The translations under genes and the position numbers were made by a program. From NCBI RefSeq assembly GCF_021295315.1, contig NZ_JAIMJA010000014.1, forward strand, positions 1-46,441: 46,441 bases of DNA, in the 5' to 3' direction. Below are positions 35,396 to 46,441 of this stretch, piece after piece. The notes beneath the pieces were generated by a model that had not been told where the DNA came from, ran no database searches, and saw only the letters and a program-made list of their open reading frames with translations. This DNA is from Motilimonas cestriensis. Lineage in GTDB: Bacteria > Pseudomonadota > Gammaproteobacteria > Enterobacterales > CBDFNC01. Position 1 is the stretch's first letter. Each line of letters opens with the position of its first letter.

Positions 35396-37693
35396 TTATT
35401 CATTGGTCGATGTGGCAGCGTCATCTGCGGCAACATCAGCAATGGCTTCAATCACAATACTGTCTACGCGCTGTAAACCACGTGGTAACTTGTTACCGCG
35501 ACGCCCTCTTTCACCTGCATAATGCTCAAGATCGTTTGGTTTTAAGGTTAACTTACGTTTACCTGCAAACATGGTCACATTAGCCCCTTGCGGCACAATC
35601 GCAATCTGAGTGACAAATTCTTCTCTTGATAATACGCGAGCACTTGGAATACTAATGATCTTATTGCCCTTACCTTTACTTAGTTGCGGCAAGCTACTCA
35701 CAGGAAAAAGCAACATGCGACCTTCATTGGTAATGGCTAAACAACTGTCACTGGTTAAATCATTAACCGGATGCGGCACCATCACTTGCGCCCCTTTAGG
35801 CAAGTTAAGCAGTGCCTTACCATTTTTATTGCGGCTGACCATATCACTAAACTGACCGACAAAACCATAGCCAGCGTCCGAGCAAATCAGATAATGAGCC
35901 TCATCATTAGCCATTAAGGTACTGACAAAATGTGCCCCCGGATTTAAATTAAAACGCCCTGTTAGCGGCTCACCTTGAGAGCGCGCCGACGGCAGCGTAT
36001 GCGGCTCTAGAGCAAACGCCCTACCCTCACTGTCGAGGAAAACACAAGGTTGATTACTGCGCCCTTTAGCCTCTGCTAAAAACTCATCCCCCGCTTTATA
36101 ACTTAAACCATTGGCGTCAACATCATGACCTTTAGCGCAGCGCACCCAGCCTTTTTCTGATAATACAACGGTCACCGCTTCACTTGGCATTAACTCTTTT
36201 TCAGACAGGGCTTTCGCCTCTTGACGCTCAATAATCGGTGAGCGTCGGTCGTCGCCGTAAGTTTTTGCGTCTGCGAGTAGCTCTTTTTTCAGTAGCGTTG
36301 ACATGCGACGATCTGAGCTTAACGTGAGCTCCAGTTTTTCTCGCTCAATATTAAGTTCGTCTTGCTCGCCACGGATCTTAATTTCTTCCAGCTTGGCTAA
36401 CTGACGTAATTTTATCTCTAAGATCGATTCCGCTTGGGTTGGCGACAAACTAAAGCGGCGAATAAGCTCGGCTTTTGGATCATCAAAGTTACGGATGATC
36501 TCTATCACTTCATCAATATTCAGGTAAGCAATCAACAAACCATCGAGAATGTGTAAGCGCGCTAAAATTTTGTCTAAGCGATGTTGCAGGCGACGACGCA
36601 CCACTTCACGGCGATAAACCAGCCACTCACTTAATATCTGGCGCAGTCCCTTCACTTGTGGGCGGTTATCTAGGCCCAGCATGTTTAAGTTAACGCGGTA
36701 ATTTTTTTCTAAATCTGTTGATGCAAAAAGGTGTTGCATCAGTTGCTCAACATCAACACGATTTGAGCGCGGAATAATCACTAAACGCGTAGGGTTTTCA
36801 TGATCCGATTCATCGCGTAAATCCGCGACCATCGGCAGCTTTTTCGCCTGCATTTGCCCGGCGATCTGCTCTAACACTTTGCCACCGGAACACTGGTGCG
36901 GCAATGACGTGATAACGATTTCACCATGCTCATAACTGTAAACCGCGCGCATTTTAATGCTGCCACGACCGGTTTCATAGATTTTTTGAATATCACGAGT
37001 AGGCGTAATGATTTCCGCTTCGGTCGGATAATCTGGCCCTTTAACATGGGTCATCAGCTCGTTGATATCGGCTTTTGGGTTCTCCAATAACACACAACAA
37101 GCTTGAGTTAACTCTCGCACATTATGAGGCGGAATATCAGTCGCCATCCCCACCGCAATACCAGTAATGCCGTTAAGTAAGATATGCGGTAAGCGCGCAG
37201 GTAGTACCTTTGGCTCTTTCATGGTGCCATCAAAGTTAGGCGACCAATCACAAGTACCCGAACCTAGCTCAGACAGCAGTACTTCCGAAAACTTAGACAG
37301 TTTCGCTTCGGTATAACGCATTGCCGCAAACGATTTCGGATCGTCCGGTGCACCCCAGTTACCTTGGCCATCAACTAATGGGTAACGGTACGAAAATGGC
37401 TGCGCCATCAATACCATGGCTTCGTAACAAGCGCTGTCACCATGAGGATGATATTTACCTAATACGTCACCCACGGTACGAGCTGATTTTTTATATTTTG
37501 CATTGGCCGACAAGCCCAATTCGCTCATGGCGTAAATAATACGTCGCTGTACGGGCTTTAAACCATCACCGATATGAGGCAAGGCGCGGTCCATAATGAC
37601 GTACATGGAATAGTTTAGGTAGGCTTGTTCGGTGAACTGCCGCAACGGCAGTTGCTCGACGCCATCTAAACTCATGTCAACGGCATCAGTCAT
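35396..37693 (-). CDS. parC: DNA topoisomerase IV subunit A
   Basis: ParC is the DNA-breaking subunit of topoisomerase IV, which unlinks daughter chromosomes. The 765 residues include [20 protein letters not shown], the quinolone region [15 protein letters not shown] and the catalytic tyrosine in [13 protein letters not shown] GyrA-like beta-pinwheel C-terminal domain follows from about residue 495. The equivalents of E. coli Ser80 and Glu84 are both present, as in quinolone-sensitive enzymes. It is separated from parE by a c-di-GMP gene, unlike the adjacent parE-parC seen in some bacteria. Confidence 0.97.
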   Translation of the reverse strand: MTDAVDMSLDGVEQLPLRQFTEQAYLNYSMYVIMDRALPHIGDGLKPVQRRIIYAMSELGLSANAKYKKSARTVGDVLGKYHPHGDSACYEAMVLMAQPFSYRYPLVDGQGNWGAPDDPKSFAAMRYTEAKLSKFSEVLLSELGSGTCDWSPNFDGTMKEPKVLPARLPHILLNGITGIAVGMATDIPPHNVRELTQACCVLLENPKADINELMTHVKGPDYPTEAEIITPTRDIQKIYETGRGSIKMRAVYSYEHGEIVITSLPHQCSGGKVLEQIAGQMQAKKLPMVADLRDESDHENPTRLVIIPRSNRVDVEQLMQHLFASTDLEKNYRVNLNMLGLDNRPQVKGLRQILSEWLVYRREVVRRRLQHRLDKILARLHILDGLLIAYLNIDEVIEIIRNFDDPKAELIRRFSLSPTQAESILEIKLRQLAKLEEIKIRGEQDELNIEREKLELTLSSDRRMSTLLKKELLADAKTYGDDRRSPIIERQEAKALSEKELMPSEAVTVVLSEKGWVRCAKGHDVDANGLSYKAGDEFLAEAKGRSNQPCVFLDSEGRAFALEPHTLPSARSQGEPLTGRFNLNPGAHFVSTLMANDEAHYLICSDAGYGFVGQFSDMVSRNKNGKALLNLPKGAQVMVPHPVNDLTSDSCLAITNEGRMLLFPVSSLPQLSKGKGNKIISIPSARVLSREEFVTQIAIVPQGANVTMFAGKRKLTLKPNDLEHYAGERGRRGNKLPRGLQRVDSIVIEAIADVAADDAATSTNE

Positions 37694-37739
37694 ATTGAAT
37701 TCCTTAAGATAATTGCTACTGCGTGATCATGATGGCAGG

Positions 37740-40115
37740 CTAATTGACTTGCTCAGGCCAAGCCATGTCAGGGGGCATAGGCTTGCCGATATAATACCCT
37801 TGGGAATAATCCACTCCGAAGGAAACCATCATGTCGTGAATTTCTTTATTTTCTACAAACTCGGCAACCGTTTTATGGCCAAAGTTGTGAGCAATGTTAA
37901 TCAAGGCTTTGATAAACACTTGATCATCAGGTCGCTTCGGACAATCTTTGACAAACGAGCCATCAATTTTAATGTAATCCAGAGGCAGGGATTTTAACGA
38001 ATGAAACGAAGAATAACCAACCCCAAAATCATCAAGGGCAATTTCACATCCCAATCCCTTAAGAACATTAATATGTTCAACAGCTTGCACTAGGTTAGAC
38101 AGCGCCGCTGTTTCGGTTATTTCAAAAATAATTTGGCTACCTTGCACACCACGGCTTTGCATTGCCTGCTTTATCTGGGCTATGACCGCCTCATCACTGA
38201 ATGATTTCGCCGATAAGTTAATAGCTAACCGCTGTTCGATACCTCGCTCTTGGTTGATCATAAGCTGATCCAAAGCCGCATTAATTACCCATAGATCCAA
38301 CTGGGAAATATAGCCATTTTTTTCTGCCGCGAGAATCAACTGATAAGGTGAGCGTAATATGCCTTCTTCATCACGTACCCTTAGTAGCACTTCCCAGTGA
38401 CGAATTTCGTCGCGTTGGTTATCAAATAGCGGCTGAAAATAAAGGGTAAGCAGCTGCTCTTCGATGGCGCGCTGCGCTTTCGCCAGCCAGTACCAATCGT
38501 TATTGATTTTAGTACCGACATTTTCACTGTGGTAAATCGCTAAACGGTTTTTGCCAAGATCTTTAGCTTGATACATAGCGATATCTGCTTTGGATAACAG
38601 CTCTGAAATATCGGTGCCATGCTCAGGAGAAGCCACAATACCAATACTGGCCGACGCTTTGTGAATTTCTTTGCGCCCAGCCACGCATACTTCGCCAATT
38701 AACTGCAAAATACGCTGGCCGACAACTTCTGCCGCCGCCAAGTCGATGTCATTTAAAAATACCGCAAACTCATCGCCACTGACTCGAGCCAGTAACACGT
38801 TACTGGGCAGTAAGCGCTCTAAAGTGGTCGATACCTGAGTTAACATGGTATCGCCCGCTTTATGGCCACTAATGTCGTTAACGTACTTAAAGTTGTCTAA
38901 GTCCATAAACAGCAGGCAGCCATTGGCATTGTTACTTAAACGCTTGGCTATTTCGGTATTAAACATGCGCCGGTTTGGCAGTTCAGTGAGGGGATCGTGA
39001 TTAACCAACCATTCTAATTCATTGGCACGTTGAGTGAGCTGACTTTCTAAGGTTTCCAATTGATGGGATAACGAAATACTGGCATCACCTAACTCATCCG
39101 ACTCATCCGCAAATTGCTCTTGTTTACCTTGTTCTTCAACAATATGGCGAAAATCATGATGGCGAGAAGTCGCCAATAAAGGCAAGGATTGAATAACGGT
39201 GCGGATCCGCTTTAGCGGCTTACGCAACAGATAAAGTAGTAAAGCGATAGCCAGAACCAACGCACCGAAGCCATAAATAATGTTGTTGTAAGTGGCACTG
39301 CGTAATAAGTTAGCTAGCTCATTAATATCATTAACGATAAGTAAATAGGCTTGACCGGGCAGGTTAGTATTCTCGATAGGGTAACCACGAAATTCGTAGG
39401 TTCTACCATTAATATTAACGTCTCCCTTCCCTTGCAAAATATCAGGCACATTTAAATGGGGGGTAAGCTGGTTGAAATCAAAATTGCGGATACGACGGCT
39501 GAACACTAAATTCAGACCTTGGTTAGCCTTTTCTTCCAATAATATTTGAAAGCTGCGCACATCTGATTTAGAAATAGGCGTCATTTGGTGATAAGGAAAA
39601 ACAAAGATGAGGCTTTCACCAAAACCAAATTGAGTTTCACTGCGCACCAGTAACTGACAAGAGTTACGGCAATAAACGAACCAGTTATCGCCTCCATCTA
39701 CTTGCGCCTGTGCGATCCAATCTCGGGTTTTTCGATCCAGTAGCATCTCATTTGAGCTTGCCGTTACTTGGCCTTCAATATCTACTAACAGCAATGCCGA
39801 TACCGGCAGTGACTTGCGCCCACTAACTTCTTTCACTATTTCTTTTAATTCAATATTATTAGCCAGTCGCACCGCTCGTAAACGGTTACTGGCCTTTATT
39901 TGGTTGGCAACTGAATCGACTCGGCTATACAGCTCTTCGTAGTAAGTAGAAATTTGATGCTGCTGGTAGCTGAAAACAACACGACGCTCCAACTGAAAGA
40001 AATTAGTCAAGTTAGTTAAATTAAGGTAGGTGTAGCCGCTGAAAATAAGCAATAACAGTAAAAAGGTCACCCCCATTACTTTACTGCCCAAGCCTAAGCT
40101 ATAGCTTTTCTTCAA
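37740..40115 (-). CDS. Membrane GGDEF-EAL protein, probable c-di-GMP phosphodiesterase
   Basis: This inner-membrane signalling protein has about 791 residues. A membrane helix at about 12-31 and another at about 279-298 bracket a periplasmic sensor domain of ~245 residues with a CRNSC pair. A linker follows, then a GGDEF domain reading VSGDEF (S in place of the first G) with no RxxD inhibitory site upstream. The EAL domain has EVL in place of EAL but keeps the metal and catalytic residues: WEVLLRV, AINLSAKSF, FEITETAAL, DDFGVGYSS, IKIDGSF and a final QGYYIGKP. Phosphodiesterase activity is therefore likely; cyclase activity is doubtful. TTG 40115, six nt after AGGGA, is the best start. Confidence 0.85.
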   Translation of the reverse strand: MKKSYSLGLGSKVMGVTFLLLLLIFSGYTYLNLTNLTNFFQLERRVVFSYQQHQISTYYEELYSRVDSVANQIKASNRLRAVRLANNIELKEIVKEVSGRKSLPVSALLLVDIEGQVTASSNEMLLDRKTRDWIAQAQVDGGDNWFVYCRNSCQLLVRSETQFGFGESLIFVFPYHQMTPISKSDVRSFQILLEEKANQGLNLVFSRRIRNFDFNQLTPHLNVPDILQGKGDVNINGRTYEFRGYPIENTNLPGQAYLLIVNDINELANLLRSATYNNIIYGFGALVLAIALLLYLLRKPLKRIRTVIQSLPLLATSRHHDFRHIVEEQGKQEQFADESDELGDASISLSHQLETLESQLTQRANELEWLVNHDPLTELPNRRMFNTEIAKRLSNNANGCLLFMDLDNFKYVNDISGHKAGDTMLTQVSTTLERLLPSNVLLARVSGDEFAVFLNDIDLAAAEVVGQRILQLIGEVCVAGRKEIHKASASIGIVASPEHGTDISELLSKADIAMYQAKDLGKNRLAIYHSENVGTKINNDWYWLAKAQRAIEEQLLTLYFQPLFDNQRDEIRHWEVLLRVRDEEGILRSPYQLILAAEKNGYISQLDLWVINAALDQLMINQERGIEQRLAINLSAKSFSDEAVIAQIKQAMQSRGVQGSQIIFEITETAALSNLVQAVEHINVLKGLGCEIALDDFGVGYSSFHSLKSLPLDYIKIDGSFVKDCPKRPDDQVFIKALINIAHNFGHKTVAEFVENKEIHDMMVSFGVDYSQGYYIGKPMPPDMAWPEQVN

Positions 40116-40169
40116 AACCAATCCCTATTAAGCATATAAATGTTTCGCCTGAAATGAGCAACAAGAATC

Positions 40170-40186
40170 ATGACATCCAATGTCAT
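40170..40186. promoter_or_regulatory. Perfect palindrome ATGACAT-CCA-ATGTCAT, possible operator
   Basis: Two 7-bp arms around three nt, 55-71 nt upstream of the GGDEF-EAL start. The size and position fit a dimeric regulator site, but the factor is unknown. Confidence 0.35.
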
Positions 40187-40389
40187 AACAAAAATACGCA
40201 GGCAAACAAGTTGAATGAATTCAGACCATAGAAAAATTCTAGCTACATCAACACGCTTTGCATAGCTACAAAATCACAGAATTTGGCATAATGACAAAGA
40301 TAATATGATGTGATTGATTATTTTGTATTTGTTTTGAGCAAATTATTTTATTAGTGATATTTTTATCGATATAAACTAAGCAGAAGGGA

Positions 40390-40415
40390 GTAAAAGGGAA
40401 AGTATCCCCTTTTAC
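40390..40415 (-). terminator. Possible parE terminator
   Basis: GTAAAAGGG at 40390-40398 pairs with CCCTTTTAC at 40407-40415 around 8 nt, 28 nt after the parE stop. It is followed by TCCCTTCT rather than a clean T-run, so termination may be weak. Confidence 0.45.
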
Positions 40416-40442
40416 TATTTAGGCGATAACAAGACAAAAATG

Positions 40443-42929
<2,487 letters not shown>

Positions 42930-42930
<1 letters not shown>

Positions 42931-43757
42931 TAGTAGCCTGTGGCGTCGGCATCGCCCGAATAAAAAGCGCCATTTAAACGGTGTACCTGGGTGTCAATTT
43001 TGCCACTTGGTAATAAAGCCAGATAGCGCCAACCAGGCCCTTTTTTATCTAAAGCAAACTCATCGGACTGCGGCTTAAACTGAATACAAGTTGAAGGTGT
43101 GGCCAACAGACGCAACTGGTCGTATTGCTGGTCCATCTCTTGATGGATATGGCCGCAAAGCAGTCCTTTTACTTGTTGATATTGACCCAGTAGATCAAAT
43201 AGTTCATCGGCATTTTTCAAATCATGTTGATCGAGCCAAGCACATCCAGCAGGGATGGCATGATGATGTAATAAAACTAACGCATATTTATCTGGATATT
43301 CGTCCAAGGCCGCCTTTAACATTTCCAATTGCGCGGTGCTTAACTGCCCATGTGGCACCCCCATTACTTGAGTGTCCAGCAATATCACCTGCCAATACTC
43401 AGAGACTAACTGCTTAGCGGCAGCGATCCCCGCTTGTTCAAACGCCGCATTCATCGCGGGCTGAAAGTCATGATTACCCGGCAACCAAAAGCAAGGCTCT
43501 GTGAGGTTTTGCATCTGCTCAGCAAACAGCGCATAAGATTCTGCACTGTGGTCTTGAGAGATATCTCCCGTTGCTAATACCGCCTGTATCGGTCTTTTTT
43601 GCGCAGCCACTTCCCCCATCACAGCCAAAAAGCTGTCACGGGTATTCACGCCTAATAACTCGCCTTCGGGCTTCCCAAAAAGGTGGGTATCAGTAATTTG
43701 TAAAAAAGTTAATACCCCATCGGCATCAACGTCTAACTGGGTTTTATTTTGAGTCAT
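42930..43757 (-). CDS. cpdA: 3',5'-cyclic-AMP phosphodiesterase CpdA
   Basis: CpdA hydrolyses cAMP to AMP and so tunes CRP control. Metallophosphoesterase motifs are all present: FLQITDTHLFG, ATGDISQD, WLPGNHDFQPAMN, LVLLHHHAIPAGC and LLCGHIHQEMD. I chose ATG 43757 (MTQNKTQLD), which gives 275 residues, the same as E. coli. A longer start at 43796 would lie deep inside yqiB. It overlaps the yqiB stop by 14 nt and yqiA by 1 nt. Confidence 0.95.
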
Positions 43758-44199
43758 TAGCTTTGAATATTTGTTGACGGCAATAGCCATGTTCAATACA
43801 AAACTTCAACCAATCTGCCAAAAACAAATTCACTTGAAGCTTTTCATCCTTGTGGTGCATTTTATCATTCGGATAATCATATTTCGGCTGTAAATGAAAA
43901 ATATGCTGACTGGCACACACTTCAGCGAGTTTTGCATCGTGATAAAGTCGAACTCGGATGATCGGGGTCATAAAATCAGGTTGATTTTCACATAACTGAC
44001 GCACCCTTAACAAGCTGGTGTATGGGCTTTGTTCTAAAACATCGATCTGATAGTCAATATTTTGCCCCGCAGAGAAGGAATAACATTGGCGGCGCGCAAA
44101 ACTAGCCGGCAATAATTTAATTAATTGCAGGTAATTGGTTTCACATAAGCGCATAAAACGTGATAAATCAGGCGCGTATTTCTTAACCACTATGCCCAC
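43744..44199 (-). CDS. yqiB: DUF1249 family protein YqiB
   Basis: YqiB is a conserved cytoplasmic protein of unknown function. The 151 residues show YAPDLSRFMRLCETNYLQL, IIRVRLYHDAKLAEVCASQ, a PKYDYPNDKMHHKDEKLQVN stretch and FLADWLKFCIEHG, as in E. coli. The start is GTG 44199, immediately after the nudF stop, with GGGGG 6 nt upstream; GTG 44190 is possible. The nudF-yqiB-cpdA-yqiA-parE order is conserved. Confidence 0.92.
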   Translation of the reverse strand: MGIVVKKYAPDLSRFMRLCETNYLQLIKLLPASFARRQCYSFSAGQNIDYQIDVLEQSPYTSLLRVRQLCENQPDFMTPIIRVRLYHDAKLAEVCASQHIFHLQPKYDYPNDKMHHKDEKLQVNLFLADWLKFCIEHGYCRQQIFKANDSK

Positions 44200-44832
44200 T
44201 CACGACCCCCATTCTGCTGTTACTTGCTCAATGTTAAGTGCTAACCACTGCAACGCTATCACAGTTGCGGCATTATTTATAACGCCTTGTTGTAACAGCT
44301 TCATCGCATCGCGGCGTGATATCACTTGCACGCGGATATCCTCGCCCTCATCCTCTAAGCCATGTAAGCCGCCGGCTTGGCTTGAATCCACTTCTGCCAA
44401 AAATAAGTCTAACTTCTCTGTTGAGCCACCGGGGCTGGCTAAATAACTGAGCATACGCATCATTTTCCCAGGCGTCACTCCCGCTTCTTCCACCGCTTCA
44501 CGACGCACCACCTCATCAGCTGCTTCACCGGGTTCGATAATTCCCGCTACCATTTCTAATAACCAAGGGTTGTCACAGGTTTCCAATGCGCCAAAACGAA
44601 ACTGCTCTACCAGTACTAACGTATCACGAGGTAAGTCATAAAGCAGAACCGCGGCGGCATGACCGCGCTCAAAAACTTCCCGCTCTATTTCAGCGCTCCA
44701 GCCACCCGCAAATAAACGATGCTTAAAGCGATAGCTATTAGCCTTAAAAAATCCCTTGTAAAGGCTTTTTTGGCTAAGAATCTCCACGTCATTACGATCG
44801 AATGTACTTTTTTTCTGATTATTATCACTCAT
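44200..44832 (-). CDS. nudF: ADP-ribose diphosphatase (Nudix)
   Basis: NudF cleaves ADP-ribose to AMP and ribose-5-phosphate. The 210 residues contain the full Nudix box GIIEPGEAADEVVRREAVEEAG (GX5EX7REUXEEXGU), preceded by RDTLVLVEQFRFGAL and followed by SYLASPGGSTEKLDLFLAEV. It is the first gene of the minus-strand unit running to parE and is divergent from tolC. Confidence 0.95.
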   Translation of the reverse strand: MSDNNQKKSTFDRNDVEILSQKSLYKGFFKANSYRFKHRLFAGGWSAEIEREVFERGHAAAVLLYDLPRDTLVLVEQFRFGALETCDNPWLLEMVAGIIEPGEAADEVVRREAVEEAGVTPGKMMRMLSYLASPGGSTEKLDLFLAEVDSSQAGGLHGLEDEGEDIRVQVISRRDAMKLLQQGVINNAATVIALQWLALNIEQVTAEWGS

Positions 44833-45030
44833 GATTTACTTAATCCCGAAAAGCTTGATATTGTTAACAATAAATTCTTACATAACGCCCAAAGCGATAC
44901 GCTATTATAATGCTTTAAATTAAGCATCAATGATAAGTCACTGGTTACGCCTTACTAGCTAATCATAGCGCTTAGCAAAGCGTCGCTCTTGGCTACTTAA
45001 TTATCTCAGATATAAATAGGAAAAGTTGAA

Positions 45031-46353
45031 ATGAAACGAACTTTGCTCAGTATCGCTACTTTAGTAGGCTTGTCTAGCCTAAGTAGTCTAGCCCTTGCCG
45101 ACGACATTCAACAGATTTACCAACAAGCTAAAACCAAAGATCCTTTAATCTTGCAAGCACTGGCTAACCGCGATTCCGCCTTTGAGAAAATTAACGAAAG
45201 CCGTGCCAGTTTATTACCACAAATCGGCTTAGGCCTTAACGCAAGTTATACAGTAACCAACAAAAACAACGCCGGTACCAAAAGTGACTTAGGTGGTCAA
45301 GTTCAATTAAGCCAAGCGCTTTATCGCGAAGATTACTGGACCTCGTTAACATTAACCGAAAAAGCAGCGACTCAAGCCGATGCCATTTACGGTAGCCAAG
45401 CACAGCAACTAATTCTACGTACCTCAAAAGCCTATTTTGATGTACTGCGCGCAAAAGACGCCTTATCTGCCGTTGAAGCTAACAAGCGCGCTGTTGCTCG
45501 TCAACTCGAACAAACTAAGCAACGTTTTGAAGTGGGCCTAACCGCGATAACCGACGTACATGAAGCGCAAGCTGAACATGACCGCACTTTAGCCAATGAA
45601 ATTCAAGCCCGTAATGCTCTTACCAACAGCTACGAAGCGCTGCGCGAACTAACAGGTGTTGAAGTACGTGAAATCGACGAACTGAATATCGACCGTTTTA
45701 GTCCAATTATGCCAGAAGGCAATTCAGCGCTTTGGTTAACCAAAGCAGAAAATGAAAACTTACAGCTTCATACTCAGCGCATTGCCAAAGACATCGCGAA
45801 AACACAAATTGAGTTAGCCGAAACAGGCAATTCGCCAACAGTTGATTTTGTTGCTGGCGTGGGCGTAAACAACTCAAACTACAAAAACAACAATCCAAGT
45901 GACGGCACATTAAGTAACGGCAACGTGGGCGTCAACTTTAGCATGCCACTATACACAGGTGGTGCTGTTTCATCACGAGCAAAACAAGCGCAATTTAGCT
46001 ATGTTGCTGCCAGTGAAGAATTAGAGCGCATTTACCGAAACGTTCAAACTGAAATTCGCAGCAACTACAACAACGTGGGCGCAGCAATCAGCACAATTAA
46101 AGCGTATGAGCAAACCGTAGTTTCTTCAGAAAGTGCGCTAAAAGCAACGGAAGCCGGTTTTGAAGTAGGTACACGTACCATAGTGGATGTACTCGACGCA
46201 ACGCGTAAGCTCTATCAGTCAAAAGAGTTACTATCAAACGCACGTTACGATTACATTCTGAGCATGCTTAATCTTAAATTTGCGGCGGGTGATTTAACTG
46301 AAATAGATATCGCGACCATCAATGCTGGCTTGCAGCCACCAACAAGCAAATAA
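45031..46353 (+). CDS. tolC: Outer-membrane channel TolC
   Basis: TolC is the trimeric outer-membrane tunnel for type I secretion and drug efflux. The 440 residues begin with a signal peptide (MKRTLLSIATLVGLSSLSSL, cleaved near ALADD). Two structural repeats follow, each with the long coiled-coil helices: DIQQIYQQAKTKDPLILQAL, SQALYREDYWTSLTLTEKA, EQTKQRFEVGLTAITDVHEA and the matching second-half segment ATEAGFEVGTRTIVDVLDAT. FSMPLYTGGAVSSRAKQA lies in the second repeat. ATG 45031 has AGGA 9 nt upstream. The nudF/tolC divergent pair is the E. coli arrangement. It is monocistronic. Confidence 0.97.
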   Translation: MKRTLLSIATLVGLSSLSSLALADDIQQIYQQAKTKDPLILQALANRDSAFEKINESRASLLPQIGLGLNASYTVTNKNNAGTKSDLGGQVQLSQALYREDYWTSLTLTEKAATQADAIYGSQAQQLILRTSKAYFDVLRAKDALSAVEANKRAVARQLEQTKQRFEVGLTAITDVHEAQAEHDRTLANEIQARNALTNSYEALRELTGVEVREIDELNIDRFSPIMPEGNSALWLTKAENENLQLHTQRIAKDIAKTQIELAETGNSPTVDFVAGVGVNNSNYKNNNPSDGTLSNGNVGVNFSMPLYTGGAVSSRAKQAQFSYVAASEELERIYRNVQTEIRSNYNNVGAAISTIKAYEQTVVSSESALKATEAGFEVGTRTIVDVLDATRKLYQSKELLSNARYDYILSMLNLKFAAGDLTEIDIATINAGLQPPTSK

Positions 46354-46366
46354 TTTAGCCAAACAT

Positions 46367-46393
46367 AAAAACCCGCCGCGGCGGGTTTTTATT
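46367..46393 (+). terminator. tolC terminator
   Basis: The GC-rich self-complementary core ACCCGCCGCGGCGGGT (46371-46386) is flanked by AAAA upstream and TTTTTATTT downstream, 14 nt after the tolC stop. The last ~50 nt of the window beyond it show no feature. Confidence 0.92.
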
Positions 46394-46441
46394 TATATAG
46401 CTTCAATGACCGAATATCACCTACTTTTAGCCGCTTTCATT

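Larger units (their letters stand above)
40116..40442. other. Gap between parE and the GGDEF-EAL gene
   Basis: This 327-nt AT-rich gap on the minus-strand path contains the promoter region of the GGDEF-EAL gene, with a 7-bp palindrome (40170-40186), and a hairpin after parE (40390-40415). I see no coding frame. Confidence 0.5.

Overview
The window looks like chromosomal DNA from a marine gammaproteobacterium of the Alteromonadales/Shewanella/Vibrio kind. The evidence is conserved gene order (endA-rsmE-gshB-yqgE-yqgF; nrdR-ribD-ribE-ribB-ribH-nusB-thiL-pgpA; nudF-yqiB-cpdA-yqiA-parE; xseB-ispA-dxs), a sodium-type PomAB flagellar stator, a DUF3545 small protein, a CRY-DASH gene and moderate GC content. 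I cannot name the genus. No rRNA, tRNA, CRISPR array, prophage or complete insertion sequence was seen. Most of the window is core genome, with a few decayed or rearranged spots.

Layout. 1-3.3 kb, plus strand: a truncated endA remnant, then rsmE, gshB, yqgE and yqgF. 3.4-5.8 kb, minus: an OmpA-type lipoprotein and an AGCS sodium/amino-acid symporter. 6.1-8.5 kb, plus: transaldolase, a 57-aa DUF3545 protein and a secreted carbohydrate-binding protein. 8.6-10.8 kb: yajQ, a VanZ-like protein, panE and a small VOC-like protein. 10.9-11.0 kb: the remnant C-terminus of a FecCD-type permease. 11.1-14.4 kb, minus: thiI, then pomB and pomA behind a good FliA (sigma-28) promoter. 14.6-17.6 kb, plus: xseB-ispA-dxs (isoprenoid supply). 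17.7-19.9 kb, minus: an orphan family-5 solute-binding protein and an unrecognised membrane protein. 20.1-23.7 kb, plus: pqiABC, with a tandem duplication at the pqiA/pqiB junction. 23.8-32.5 kb, minus: an NhaP-type antiporter, pgpA, thiL, nusB, ribH, ribBX, ribE, ribD, nrdR and glyA. 32.9-34.2 kb, plus: a cryptochrome-DASH behind what looks like an ECF (RpoE/ChrR-type) promoter. 34.3-44.8 kb, minus: rraB, plsC, parC, a GGDEF-EAL protein, parE, yqiA, cpdA, yqiB and nudF. 45.0-46.4 kb, plus: tolC.

Most interesting points. (1) A diverged ~149-bp tandem duplication across the pqiA/pqiB junction creates a 51-codon hybrid reading frame, PqiB N-terminus fused to PqiA C-terminus. It overlaps the end of pqiA and the start of pqiB. 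(2) The riboflavin cluster has two degenerate half-enzymes. RibD has lost the zinc and catalytic motifs of its deaminase domain but keeps its reductase. The RibB fusion protein has lost the zinc cysteines of GTP cyclohydrolase II. Two pathway steps must therefore be supplied from elsewhere in the genome. (3) The CRY-DASH gene carries a TGATC/CGTA promoter whose position argues for a start codon 39 nt downstream of the longest possible one. (4) endA and a FecCD permease survive only as fragments. I did not find a wholly new multi-gene system. Gene calls rest on remembered family motifs and gene order, not on database searches.
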